This document shows positions 1 to 10,963 of a DNA stretch of 64,000 nucleotides, in pieces. The notes under the pieces were generated by a model. That model had not been told where the DNA came from. It did no database searches and worked only from the letters and a program-made list of their open reading frames with translations. This DNA comes from Paraphoma chrysanthemicola. Taxonomy: Eukaryota; Ascomycota; Dothideomycetes; Pleosporales; Phaeosphaeriaceae. The stretch covers positions 1,178,001 to 1,242,000 of the forward strand of contig JAGMWG010000019.1 in NCBI GenBank assembly GCA_020744225.1, in the 5' to 3' direction. Numbering within the stretch: the first letter of the stretch is position 1; each line of letters begins with the position of its first letter. The position numbers were made by a program, and so were the translations under genes.

Positions 1-134
1 GGTCGGGGCTACCCCACATTTCCAAACACGCTAGATGCTTGGCAACACGCGACCAGGTGACCATTACTCCTATCCAGAGGTCGCTCCTTGCTATTCCCCA
101 TCCTCGTATGTGCCATCTCTGCACGAAGACTAGT

Positions 135-1498
135 ATGGCGCCTCTCTCGGAAGAGCAGCATCCTTCTCAGGGACCTATGTCAGCCGCTGATCTCCGATCT
201 TTTGTTGCACGAGCGACTGCCGTCAATTTCAAGTCAGCATCTAAATGGCACCGAGACACGCGACGAAGCGAATTACGGAGTCAGTTGTTTTGGTATGGTA
301 TCGATCACGGAGAGAGAATGATGTTGCCCACGCTGGAGAAGCTCTTGCGACAAGCCGTCGAGGCGAATGAGGTGTTTTCAAGTCGTGTATTGTGAGCTTG
401 TCTTGATGCTGACTGCGACGTCAACAGTGCCATGAAGATGCGCCACGAGTGGTGGAATTCAAGAGGCGCAAAGACGATGCAAGACGTAAAAAGGAGGTGG
501 CATGGCTGAATTGCGAGACTCCCGGCGAGCGAGCACGCGAGAACCTCGATCGGTTCATGGAGTACTACTTCATCACCGATGGTGAGCCTGATCCCGCAAA
601 GACTACCGAACCTCTCGCCTTGTATGGATACGAAAATCGCAAAGCCTTTCATATCCGTGCAGGTCATGTACCTGGCCTTGCGACATTGAGTGGCGGCGAA
701 TCGCCCGACCGTACTTTGTGCGTTGGCTGGGATCGAAACGCTGTGTGGCAGCTTGCTGGATCCATTGATAATGAGGTGCGCCAGAAAATGGCCAAGCAAC
801 TAGAGCACAAATGGGAAAGGGTTTTCGAAGAGAATCGCGCAGTCATCGCAAACCTGCCGCGAAAGGGACGCTCTAAGAAAGGCGCCCGGCCTCTGAGCAA
901 TCGCGAAAAGCTGGACAAATGCATAGGTTCCTACGTGATCCGATGTGAAGAACTCTCAAGTGGTTTTGATGAGTGCGAGTCCCTCAGTCTCGACATCGCG
1001 AGCGGCCCAGCTGCCGGTATTCTTGAAGGCGCCGTCCAGTTAGGAATAATTAAAGGCACAATGCTTCTCGCTTTTGATGAGGATGATCTAGAAGAATACG
1101 TGGACGCAGCCGAGTTCGCCGAGAATACTGTGTACGATGAAGATCGGGGTAGATGGGTATACCCATCAAAGACGAAACGAAAGGTTGGCGAGAGTAGCGA
1201 GGGCCGTCCGAGGAAGCGATTCAACACCAATACTACTACGGCCCACCGTCTTTACTTTCGTCTTCGAGGGCGTGAAACCTCAGAAGGTCTCGTCCTTTGT
1301 GACCCGAAGAAGGGGGTTTTGGATTTCACAGATGAGCGCTTTGTGACCTTCAAAGCCGTTGGGTCTATAGAATACGTAGGTAGCAAGGTGCCATTCGAAG
1401 GTTTCAAAATCAGCCAAACTCCGAAAACGAAGGCAGAGTCATGGGACTCATTCTCTGCAAGTGCTTATGGATATGGAGTAGTTCGGCGATGGCATTAA
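135..1498 (+). CDS. Conserved fungal protein of unknown function
   Basis: I do not recognise a named domain. The model has two exons, 135-386 and 428-1498, joined by a 41-nt intron (GTATTG donor, CTGAC branch-like site, CAG acceptor). The intron removes the stop that ends the first frame and gives about 440 residues. The start is the ATG at 135; upstream codons in that frame have no better start context. The protein is rich in charged residues and has lysine/arginine stretches near residues 95-105 and 290-310 (KTKRKV, RPRKRF) that could be nuclear localisation signals. The second half is acidic around the DEDDLEEYVD segment. No signal peptide or membrane segment is visible. The nearest neighbour is the convergent F-box gene, 435 bases away. 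The long second exon makes a real gene likely, but the short first intron is less certain. Confidence 0.72.
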
Positions 1499-1933
1499 TA
1501 CGCGAGGTCTCAACCTAAGATAAAAAGAAACACGATATAGCCAGCCGGTTGTGAGAAATGCAGACAGTATGTTGGCAAGCGCGAGTTTTCATGCTTTGCG
1601 CAAAATATTTGACGCGTTTCCGCAGCTTTGAAACCTTCATCTACTGTATACGATATGTTTCCCTGTTTCCGACACAATGTACAAGACTCCAGTGTCGCGA
1701 CCGAGTGCGTGGTGAAATCAACGGCATCGCGCAAGGGGAGTTACGGGAGCAAATAGAAGTGTAATGAAGTCCTTTCGCCAACTTGCATGAAGGGATTTTC
1801 AGTAAGATTTCATATTTTCACAAAATGTACATCGTTACGTCGAATCAGCCTAACCTGCCACATCGTAGCTGAAGATCTCGATATGCCACCCATCCCACAA
1901 AGTCACTCTTCGCGGTCAGTTGGCGAAAATGTA
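1499..1933. other. Convergent intergenic region
   Basis: This lies between the 3' ends of two convergent genes and should hold both 3' UTRs. Short open frames here have no coding character. I see no repeat or RNA gene. Confidence 0.6.
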
Positions 1934-3220
1934 TCATGCCTCATCGACGATGACAGCCGCTCGAGCCATGCTGGCCGCATCTGGTAACCACGGCGCCTCA
2001 ATCGCTCCGCTGCTGATTAATTCTTGCTCCTTTATGCGCAGGTAACTTGCGGAAATCAATCCAACCGGGCAAAGCCGTGGTGTCTTATGAATTAATCTGC
2101 CAGTCGGAGCGAGACGAACACCAGTAGGAAGCTCCTTCCAAGCCACCTCGTGTAATACAGCCGCTTCTAGGTCCTTGCGGTCCCCTACAAAGTCTGTAAA
2201 GTCGTGGCTGCGTATCATATAACAGGTGTAGTCTTTATCCTCGAGTTCCGGCACGTTCAAGTCGTTTCCTCCCCGCATAGTGAACTTTGCTGGATAATGC
2301 GTAGTTGAACGCGTCGCGATGTCGCGAATGTGGAGGTAATTGTCGAATTTGTTGTCCTTACCTTTCCATGAGAACAGGATGAAACGTTGCAAGTCGGGAA
2401 ATGCACCTGCAGCCTGGAGACCGAGAAGAAGTACGGCAAATTTGTCGACTGCAAGAGCGCCATAGCTTTGACCCCGTGACCCCGCTTTGGATTGTGGTAA
2501 TTTACAGTCGCAGACTTGGCTCGCAATTCCAAGATGACTCTCCAAATCCGGACTGGTGTCGCAACGGATAAAGGCGCGTCGTAGCTTTGATGTGGGTTGT
2601 GTAGTAGCAGTTGAGGACAAACTACTGAAGAGGCCAGTACAGATGCACGAAAGGCGCACACGCAGAGTTTCAAGGTGAGGTAAGCGATCGCTGATCGCAA
2701 GGCAAAGGTGATCCTTGGGGTCGTTCACTGGCTTATCTTCATACATGCGGTCGATGCATTCCGTGTCGAGCTCGAGATGGATAATCGAAGGTGGCAACGC
2801 GCGCACAATCCGGGCAAGTACGGGACCCGGCAAGGTACATCGTGAGTCGACAAGACCATTAAGGAACAGAGAAAACGTCTTGAGTTCTGAGAGGCTTCCT
2901 AAGCAGTCGCAGAGTGCATCCAGATGATCGAATGCGTGTTTCATGCCGATACGGAAGGCGTTGAGAATACTGCGTTGTGGCTGTAGACGCAAAGCTTGAA
3001 TATTTACATTACCACGGTGGGCGACGATGAATCTCGCAATCGGCGACCTCATATTGAGTCGCCACGGTAGCGAGACATGGTTCCATAGCAGAGGTGCGGA
3101 CAAATGACGCAGCCTTTTGCAAGTCAATGCGAGAGAAGGCAGAGATTCGAAGGAGGTGGCGGAAACACGATCGACGATGTCACTCAATAGCTCATTTGGT
3201 AGCTTTTCGAGTCGTGACAT
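1934..3220 (-). CDS. F-box domain protein
   Basis: Single-exon gene of 428 residues. The N-terminus has the F-box pattern (LPNELLSDIVDRV followed by SLALTCKRLRHLSAPLLW), the motif that binds Skp1 in SCF ubiquitin ligases. The rest resembles the leucine-rich or divergent substrate-binding part of fungal F-box proteins but has no clear repeat register. I chose the ATG at 3220, right before the F-box (MSRLEKLPNELL). The open frame extends 46 codons further upstream to 3358, but that extension reads like untranslated sequence. The likely role is substrate recognition for ubiquitylation; the substrate cannot be predicted. Confidence 0.85.
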   Translation of the reverse strand: MSRLEKLPNELLSDIVDRVSATSFESLPSLALTCKRLRHLSAPLLWNHVSLPWRLNMRSPIARFIVAHRGNVNIQALRLQPQRSILNAFRIGMKHAFDHLDALCDCLGSLSELKTFSLFLNGLVDSRCTLPGPVLARIVRALPPSIIHLELDTECIDRMYEDKPVNDPKDHLCLAISDRLPHLETLRVRLSCICTGLFSSLSSTATTQPTSKLRRAFIRCDTSPDLESHLGIASQVCDCKLPQSKAGSRGQSYGALAVDKFAVLLLGLQAAGAFPDLQRFILFSWKGKDNKFDNYLHIRDIATRSTTHYPAKFTMRGGNDLNVPELEDKDYTCYMIRSHDFTDFVGDRKDLEAAVLHEVAWKELPTGVRLAPTGRLIHKTPRLCPVGLISASYLRIKEQELISSGAIEAPWLPDAASMARAAVIVDEA

Positions 3221-3707
3221 GTTGAAAATAGGTGCGCATATATGTTTTGTGTGGCTAAGACTAGGTAGCAAATATCTGTGCGAGGTTTGTGATGGCGGCT
3301 GCCTGGTGGTGATCTTGAGACATCCCACATTCGGATAGCCTCGCGACGCTAGAACCAATTAGGTGCTGCGGTGAACAATTCAACGAGCCACTACAAGCAT
3401 TGCTGATCCTTCTCCCCATGCTATTAATGTTACATTTAGTGTAATAGCGAGGAAATGCCGTGATACAGTTCGCTGCTTTTTGTAGAATGGTAGTTCAAGC
3501 AATTATCGCATGAAATGATTTTAGGAGATTCGGATTGTACAATATATGGCAACAAAAAAGACAATAATCGTTCAGGTTTGGGTGCCATATAAAACGATGA
3601 CGATACAGACCAGAACGCCCAAAGACACTAGCGCAGGAATGTCGAATGCTCAACGTTGGCCAGACGTAAGACAGCGTCGCGCTTGTTGTCACGTCTTGAG
3701 CATGTCC
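3221..3707. other. Intergenic region
   Basis: This contains the 5' flank of the F-box gene and the 3' flank of the membrane-protein gene. No credible coding frame is present; short frames such as 3495-3692 show no family resemblance. Confidence 0.5.
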
Positions 3708-4175
3708 TCAAAAGACCTTATTGGCGTCCTTGGCCAATTCAGGACCAAACATTCCCAAGAAGTAAAGGCTTCTTAACGAGAACAGCAAGCTCGGAATGCT
3801 CAAATTTGCCCAGTTCACCATGGTCCATGTGCCGACGCTACTAAAAGTCTCCCAGTCCATGCACCATGCCGTCACTCCTATGTGACCTAGATCACCCCAC
3901 CAGAGCGCGGACAACCACGCTCGTGCAACTTTGACATCGTTTGTTGAATTCAGGACGTAGAGTGATGTGAAGGCAATTAAGAGGAACACGTTGCTTAATT
4001 GGTAGACCAGGATTTCTTCAGGCGCAGTGAGGGGGCGTGATGGTGGATCGAGTGGTGACTGCGATGACACATAGTATCTTGGAAACAATGAGATCGTGAG
4101 GAAGGCAACAAGAAGAATCGCAGGTTCAAAAATGGTAAAGATATAGCGAGGGATCGCAGGCAGCGCGCTTGCCAT
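3708..4175 (-). CDS. Small fungal integral membrane protein (DUF7704-like)
   Basis: Single exon, 155 residues, starting at the ATG at 4175 (MASALPAIPRYIFTIFEP). Hydrophobic segments appear near residues 12-30, 55-75, 85-105 and 115-145, which suggests about four transmembrane helices. The opening IPRYIFTIFEP followed by a hydrophobic helix, and the W-W-G-D-x-G-H segment near residue 95, resemble the small DUF7704 membrane family of filamentous fungi. No biochemical role is known for that family. The gene is divergent from the NmrA-like gene, with 333 bases between starts. The gene call is fairly secure; the family name is a recollection and should be checked by profile search. Confidence 0.72.
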   Translation of the reverse strand: MASALPAIPRYIFTIFEPAILLVAFLTISLFPRYYVSSQSPLDPPSRPLTAPEEILVYQLSNVFLLIAFTSLYVLNSTNDVKVARAWLSALWWGDLGHIGVTAWCMDWETFSSVGTWTMVNWANLSIPSLLFSLRSLYFLGMFGPELAKDANKVF

Positions 4176-4508
4176 GGTTGAGCGTGTTGCACTGCGGATT
4201 TGAAGGCCGGCACTGGACTGATTGCGCTCAACATGGCACATTTTATATTCTTTAGGTGTTTATTTTACACTTTGTATATCCAAATGTACGGACGAATTTC
4301 AACGCGCGTGTCTTCACTTTTGTCCAGTCATCGGACGCCTCGGGCTCCGCGGTCTAACCAACAACCTAGCGCCGAATGTGAAGGCGCAAAACTATTTCCG
4401 GTAGCACTCATTAGTGCTATCTATATAGTCCTAAAGCTATCAATATCATTCAATTACTACCAAAGTTATTCATTTCAGTCTCTGAGGCATTCCTACCATC
4501 TGCAAAAT
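4176..4508. promoter_or_regulatory. Shared divergent promoter region
   Basis: 333 bases separate the starts of the divergent membrane-protein and NmrA-like genes, so both promoters must lie here. The part nearest the NmrA-like gene is AT-richer, with tatatag and tatcaatatcattc-like stretches around 4415-4455. No specific factor site is claimed. Confidence 0.4.
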
Positions 4509-5579
4509 ATGCCTACTCTCGCAATTGCTGGTGGAACTTCACCTTCCCTTGGTCGAGCAATCGTTACCGCACTCCTCTCCCCGAAGACCAAACACTGGGA
4601 TGCTGTAATATTTTCCCGGAACGATCGCAAACCGCTCTGGCTACGCGCAATTGATCCTGAAAACACGCGCACTCGTATTCGCACTGTCGATTACTTGTCG
4701 GTAGCATCTTTAGCCTCAGCCTTGAATGGCGTGCACACACTGGTTTCCGTCACTTCTGCAATAGATGGCACACAGCCGCAAATCCAGATCAACCTCCTCT
4801 ACGCAGCAGTACAGGCCGGCTGTAAACGCTTTGCACCAGCTGAGTGGGGCTTTGGGCCAAAGGCCTGGGGTGCCGCTGAACCAGCCGGGATGGGCTTTTC
4901 AGAGGTCTGGACGGAGTGCGTGAAAGCCCAAGACAAGATCGAATGCGCCAGATTCAACCAAGGAGCCTTTATGAATTACATTGGCCTAGGAATGTATCCA
5001 GACCAGCAGGAAATCGACCAAGATCAGGCCTTGCAGCAGATGACGAACAACGGGGGATATGCCCAGGGAGAAGATCAAGTGTGCCAAGGGCTGCAAAGAC
5101 AAGGCGACCTTAATGACGGTTCCGGCGCCTTCCTGGTCGGGCTGAAGAACGCTATCGCAGAGCTGCCACAGAAAGACGATGGCTCTTGGCCACGGATCAC
5201 CATGACATCCATGATCGATGTCGGCCGCCTGTTTGTGGCATCTCTGGATTTGCCCCATTGGGAAGAGGAAATGAACATTGCCGGCGATACTGTGACCATG
5301 GGCGAGCTTCTTGAGCACGTAGAAGCCGTGACTGGACGCAAGTTCGAAGTCGATATCTTGAATCAAGCAGAAATCGAGGCTAGGAAGGCTGCTCTTGCGC
5401 CGGACGACTTCATGGGTCAACTGTTTGCGGAGCTTAAGCTTTCTTACGTCAGGGATGAGGATGACGGCGTCGTGCTGAGGCCAGTGGTCAACCATCTCTT
5501 GCCGGATGTGAGGACTACGAGTGTACGCGAGTACATCGAGGAGTGCTGGCGAACAGCGAATCAGTCTTCAGCAATGTAA
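4509..5579 (+). CDS. NmrA-like / isoflavone reductase-type NAD(P)-binding protein
   Basis: Single exon, 356 residues. The N-terminus (MPTLAIAGGTSPSLGRAIVTALL) is a Rossmann strand-loop-helix with a glycine-rich dinucleotide loop. It is followed by an early acidic/basic segment and by the NmrA-family pattern in which sequence around VHTLVSVTSAI and RFAPAEWGFG shapes the pocket. Length and layout match fungal NmrA-like and isoflavone-reductase-like proteins, which are atypical short-chain dehydrogenases. Some are redox sensors and some are reductases in secondary metabolism. The open frame extends upstream to 4200, but the ATG at 4509 directly precedes the Rossmann fold and is the better start. 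No biosynthetic cluster surrounds it, so the substrate is unknown. Confidence 0.85.
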   Translation: MPTLAIAGGTSPSLGRAIVTALLSPKTKHWDAVIFSRNDRKPLWLRAIDPENTRTRIRTVDYLSVASLASALNGVHTLVSVTSAIDGTQPQIQINLLYAAVQAGCKRFAPAEWGFGPKAWGAAEPAGMGFSEVWTECVKAQDKIECARFNQGAFMNYIGLGMYPDQQEIDQDQALQQMTNNGGYAQGEDQVCQGLQRQGDLNDGSGAFLVGLKNAIAELPQKDDGSWPRITMTSMIDVGRLFVASLDLPHWEEEMNIAGDTVTMGELLEHVEAVTGRKFEVDILNQAEIEARKAALAPDDFMGQLFAELKLSYVRDEDDGVVLRPVVNHLLPDVRTTSVREYIEECWRTANQSSAM

Positions 5580-6130
5580 AGGAGTGTCACTCAAGTCGTA
5601 CAACATGGATGGCGGAGGGAATAAGTAGCCGTGTTTTTGAAATGAGCGCGCCAAATCAACTTCCCTGCCCATCTAGATCTCTGGTGCGTTTGTATTACAA
5701 AGTTCAAAACACGCTTTTGGCAAGCTTTGGTGACGTGCGAGCTGTTCCAAAAGGCTCTCTCTCTTCATTACGGGAGGTTTTACTTTGGCAGCGGTGGCCG
5801 TTCTTGAGGTCGCGCTGTCTAGTGCATATGGCTCAACGGGCTCCTTGGACCCTATATGAAAGCAGTCTTCGTCTTCTTGTGCAAACGCTTTGGCGCAAGC
5901 GCGGACCGTCCACGGGATTCCCTGCGTAAACGTTGTGAAGGGTTTCAGGGAAGTCAGTAGGGGAGAGGCAAAATTGGTCTGGCAGCGAGAGCGCATTGCA
6001 CATCTTACGAGCGAAGCCATTTCCGGTAGTTTTCAGCAAGTCAAAATGGTGCCATCCGCTAGACACAACTACTGATTTAAACTTTATACCAGCCGAACTG
6101 CGAGACAAAACATGCATCAAAATTCTTCGA
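5580..6130. other. Convergent intergenic region
   Basis: 551 bases lie between the ends of the NmrA-like and DUF1996 genes. Several overlapping short frames on both strands (up to 128 codons) show no coding signature. I see nothing else. Confidence 0.5.
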
Positions 6131-7516
6131 TTACATCCCGCTTCCTTCATTGACTTGTACCCCTCCTGGAAGAGCATCCAGCCCTGTTCCCGTAAGTGTA
6201 TGTACGCTCAGAAGAATGAATAGACTCACAATCATTCCCATCTACATCCTCAACAACAGTCTGGGGAATGGCGCACTTCATCGCGTCCTCGTCGCTCTGC
6301 CTCTCCAGCTCACTGCAATAGTCATTGCTGCATCGCGCATCGAGTGCGCGCTGCAACGCGTCGCCCTTCCAGCCAAACATATAATCTCCATGGTTGCCAT
6401 GGCCAGTTCTAGAGTCAAATGCATCAGCATTTTAAATTATTCGCCTGTTCTGGTCGCTGGGAATATCACTCACGCATCGCCCATCGAAAACACAAAAGGT
6501 TGTGTCCCATTCGGACCCCACAGCTCTTTCTTGTTGAATGGCGTCGTATCAAACATTACCTCGTACATCACTTGCGGTAAACGCACCGGAAAACCCTCCG
6601 GGCACTTTCCTCTCTGCTGTTCGGGCGTGTATGGATACTTTGCGACTGGTGGCGCATACGGCTCATATGGAATTTCAGCGTATGCGACATGGCTTTGGTG
6701 ATCCGGTGAATCGAGATTTACACCATCCCAACACGTCGGGAACGTGACTTGTGTGCGGATGCCACCCTCACAGAATCGTGTTGGGAGATTGGTAGTGTCT
6801 TCTTCGGTGCATGGTGCGCCGCCGAAAGGTTGGGCATTCTTGTAAATGCAGCGGTGGCAGACGCCGCGGGATTCGCCCGTCGTGTTGCGCAAGGTGGGAT
6901 TACCGGCGAGCATGCGGAAGCCCTACGACTATCAATATCTTGGGAGAAAGGAGGGGAATGATGAGGCGCACTGGTTTGAAGGCAGTGACCTTGCTGACAC
7001 CGTCGTAGGGTGGGATGTAGTACACGGTCATTCCACCTCTTTGCACGAGACCGCCATTTGCGAATTGTTGGACACGCTTGAATGTGCCATTCTGAGCCCG
7101 GTAGTAGAGTGCCGCCGTCCAATAATTACTGTCGTTATTAGCACATTGTAATACCAATCGATCATCCATGCTTCTCTTTCAAATCCGCTTTATCGCACCC
7201 TGACTTCTCCACAACGTTCCATCCACACGTACCTGAAGTCCTCACTGAACGTGCAAGTCGTGCATGTACTCTTCGACACCAAATCGTGCTCACCCGGCTT
7301 CATTTCCGGCTCAAAGCTATTTCCACCCACGATCTGATGTGTATGGGGGCTTCCAATCAACCCCGGATTGACGAGCGGATCGAGGCGCTCAACTGTCAGC
7401 TGCGAACATGCGAAGCGCATCATTGCCGCCCCGCGTGTGCCATTCGGGCCCTGTCCTGGTCCTTGCGCGTGCGCCACGCCTGCAACGACTAGAAGGGTTA
7501 TGCTCGAGACCCTCAT
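6131..7516 (-). CDS. Secreted DUF1996 family protein
   Basis: Five exons on the minus strand, 7516-7233, 7128-6972, 6922-6474, 6408-6230 and 6183-6131, give 373 residues. Introns are 104, 49, 65 and 46 nt, all GT-AG and in consistent phase. The junctions restore family-typical text: SEDFSNYW across intron 1, FKPGFRML across intron 2, ALTGHGNHGDY across intron 3 and DWLDALPGG across intron 4. A cleavable signal peptide is evident (MRVSSITLLVVAGVAHA, residues 1-17). The mature part carries the DUF1996 landmarks: a PHTHQIVGG motif with paired histidines, several cysteines (probable disulfides), and a closing GHGNHGDYMFGWK block. These proteins are extracellular in fungi and of unknown activity; some are linked to wall or lignocellulose growth. 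The last exon encodes only 17 complete residues and is the least certain part. Confidence 0.88.
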
Positions 7517-8276
7517 GGTGGTTTGAAAAACGTTTGACGACTGTGGTTCAAGTAAGCGGCAGGCCAGTCAGGGAGAGTGATATGGCAAACATGTCTATGG
7601 TTTTTCCATTTCCCATCTCGTATATGTGGGGCGCTTGAACTGCCGCTATCCCAAGGATCGCTTGAAACGACCGATCTACTGTTGGGATCCGGCATGTTGG
7701 ATGTGTTGGTAGTACTTCATTTGGACGCGTGGCGTTAATTGTATTTCCAAATTGGGCGACTGGGTCTGAGCCAATCGAGAGCATGGATCGAGAACGGCTC
7801 TATCCTCGCCACCCAATGGTAAAGACAACAACCAGATGATCGTCGCTTGTTAGATGAACATAAAAGTACACAAAATCTTTGAAGATAGGCACGAAAGATA
7901 GCAGTGATGGCGGAAGTGGAAAAGGTTGTGGAGCACTCAAAGTTTTGAATTGCAAGGCTGACAACTCCAAGGTGAAGTAAGCAAGATTATTTCCAAACTG
8001 GCATCGAGAACAAAACACAAGTTTTACTTTAGGTAGCGCGCGATGGGTACACAATTGATGTAATGCGAGGATGCGGCATATCCTCACTCCATTGTGTTTA
8101 TGTCTTCTTTTATGATAACCGGAAATGTTGTTTACACATATTCGCCTCGGTGGACCTACGGCGCATAGGCTTCTGCACTGCAGAAACTCCCATTCCCATA
8201 TTGCGCAGTCCTCATTGCATCTTCATACTCCTTGGGCAATAACCATGCCTGTCGCACACTGCTCTTTCCCCTGCAA
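7517..8276. other. Intergenic region
   Basis: 760 bases separate the DUF1996 start from the 3' end of the next minus-strand gene. A weak frame at 7800-8087 (minus) is compositionally simple and not supported. Nothing else is seen. Confidence 0.5.
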
Positions 8277-10963
8277 CTACTCCTCCACAATCTCGAGCTC
8301 ATCCACCTTCTCTCCGCCCTCCTCAACACCCTCGTCCCTGTCATCCTCTTCCTCTACCTCGCCATCCTCCTCTTCTCCGTCATCGCCTATGACGATATCC
8401 TCACTAGGTGTGAACTCATATTGGCTCATGATCCTCTTGCGGTAGCGAGGCTTCGCGTCTGCCCTATCAGCAAAGGTATCCTGTCCGCCGGGAAGAGTCC
8501 TGCACCATGGTCGCCAGCGCTTGCACAGCTTCATCGGCACTAAACGGCCCTCCTTTTTCCAAAGCCACAATCGGTAGCGCTGGTGCTCGTGGTACTCTTC
8601 GTCTGGATGCCGCTTCACGTCGGGCACAAAGTCGGGTGGCGGGTACCACGACTCGTCCTCAAGCTCAAATGTAACGTCGCCCTGAGCTTCCTTCTTAGGA
8701 CGCTGGACCTTTCGAGCTGCGCGTGGGACTTGGTTCTGCCGCTCCGTGACCCAGTCAATCATGTAGGCATCATCCTCAGGAACGGACTTTGTCCACTTGG
8801 GATTGCGGTAACCTGGATGTGAAGGGAAGCGATCGTATTTGTCCTTCTCATCTTCATCGTAGAAGCTAGGCCGAATATCTCGACGCTGAGGGCCCTTCAT
8901 GGGCACAAGGATCCAGGCCTTGATTGAGCGGATACGGTCCCAGTCCCACCCACACCGCGTGCCTTGCAGATACACTAAGTCGAGGCGGTCACCAGTCTCG
9001 TTGTAGATTGTATGAGGAACATCGTTAATGAAGACAATTTGCGGATCTCTCAGCTTGTCGTTGAGGAATTGTAGTGCTTTTGTCGACGCTGGCGCAGACT
9101 TGTAACAAGGCTCTGATGTACCATGGCTGTGGTAAGTCTGGCAGACAGCGTCAGGAGTTAGTGCGCTGGCGAAATCCTCGACCACGTCGTAGCGCTGAAC
9201 ATTTCGCACGAACGACATATGTATCCTGACAGCCTCAGCTGCAGTGTGACAATCTGGCTTGTTAGTCTGCTGACCAATCGCCGCTGGGTTGTGAGCCCAA
9301 AGGTCGACGAACAGAGCCCGTAAAGGGTCATTCGGTTGTGTGCGCTGCCAGAGCCGGCCAATATCAGCTGGCTGGAGGTCCAAATAGCGAAACACGTCGT
9401 TTGGATCTCTCGTGCAGGTGGCACCATGTTTGTACTTTACGTAAGTCGACTTCTCGCGCTTAAGGACTTTGGCTACTTCATCCAGGATCATGTCGCTGAC
9501 GTTGCATGTGCCCATGGCCTTCGAGAAAGCGTAGGTCTCCAGGAAATCCTGCATGGTCACTGGCGGTACGCCTTCGTCCTGGTAGATGAGTGTACCAGGA
9601 GACAACTTCTTCAGCTTGTAGAGACGCTTCGGAAATTTGTGGTAGGGTCCGAAGGCGACGCAGCTGAACCAGCGGTCGAAAGTCTTGGTCGAAGCCTGGA
9701 GAATGCAGTCGCGGATCCCAAATTCCTTCGCCATTTCCTTGGGGATGTAGCGATCAGCATAGAAAGTTGTCCCGGGTTGTTGAATCACGAGCCGGGTGGC
9801 TTTGTCTCCGAATTGCAAGTCAAGCTTGCTCTGACTACCCATTGAACTAGCTTTCTTCGACTTCCTCATCGGTTTAGCGATGTGGCCAGCATTCTGAAGA
9901 GCCGCTGTCATATCTTTATCGACCGGGATGCCAAAGCTGCTCAAGCCGACCGAACTTCCTACAAAGTAGATTCCTGTCGCTGCATAGACGGCCTTGTTGG
10001 CTCGACCAAAGTTCTTGCGCATGCCTTCCAAAGAGTAATGGGCATTGTAGAGTTTCTCGTACTTCGTAACCAGCCCTGACCAGGAAATCGGGTTTGCGTT
10101 CCAAGGAGCTCGAAGCTCGTAGATGATGCGATCTTTGACGTCAACATGGGTCAGTGTAGACCAGTCCATGGTTACCGCGGTTTCAATGCTAAAGGTTTTG
10201 CGGCCCTGAGCATACGAGAAGGTCCATGGGGTAAACAGTGGTGGGAGAGCACTCCGAAACACTGAATCTGTTAGCAAAGCTACAATCGAGATGATCACTG
10301 AACCTACCAGTTCCCCTTCCTGAGCCTCCAATGGCTAATTGGCCCACTGCTGGCTGTGGCATGTTTCCAGTTGCTGCAGCCGCGTTCGGAATTGCTGGAG
10401 CAGTTGCATGATTGACGCTCTGTACTAAAGTCGGACCTGAGGCATTACTTAGCTGGTTTCTGAAATGATTGAAAGTCAATATACTCACCGGTCGAGGTAA
10501 CAGTTGCGAAGTGCTGAGGGCTCACGGGTCCGGCAGCAGCAGGAGGCGTTACGGCCACCGGAGCATCGGCCATGGTAGCGTCTTCATCATCCACGTCCTC
10601 GTCATTCACGTCCTCATCGTCTACGTCGTCTTGAAATGTGACAGGGTATGTCATACCATTGGCGTCCTGAATAACTTGCGGTGTCTTCTGTGGCGGCGCA
10701 GACGTCGTCGGTCGTGCCTTTGCCGCTGGAGCGCTGTTCTCTTGTTGGCTGCGGCTCGTGGTCGTCGTCTTGGTCTTCGCTGTAGCGGTAGCGCTTTCCG
10801 CTACCTTGAGACGCTTTGCGGGTTTCGGTGCGGCGCTCTCGTCTTGAGATGCTGGTTCATCCTGGTCGATATCAGGCCCGCGAGCAGCCGCCTTGCGCTT
10901 GGTGCCAGTCTTGCTGGAGACCTGCATATTTTTCGAAGCCGTGATGGAGACTGGCGCGTCCAT
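8277..10963 (-). CDS. Conserved fungal protein with acidic C-terminal tail, function unknown
   Basis: Three exons, 10963-10489, 10436-10308 and 10267-8277, give 864 residues. The 52-nt and 40-nt introns restore one continuous frame (TSTGPTLVQS and GRGTDSVFRS at the junctions). Residues 1-160 are low in complexity and rich in Lys, Ala, Thr and Asp, with KRKAAARG and PAKRLKV segments that look like nuclear localisation signals, then a D-D-E-D-V repeat run near residues 120-140. A folded central region (about 215-750) has many aromatic residues and no domain I recognise. The last 40 residues are almost all Glu and Asp. A nuclear protein is the natural inference. An alternative intron 1 acceptor 23 nt upstream would give an intron of only 29 nt, so I rejected it. 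Confidence 0.75.

Noticed and set aside
305..799. Minus-strand frame of 164 codons
   Set aside because: It lies opposite the exons of the gene at 135-1498 and shows no domain; it is a shadow.
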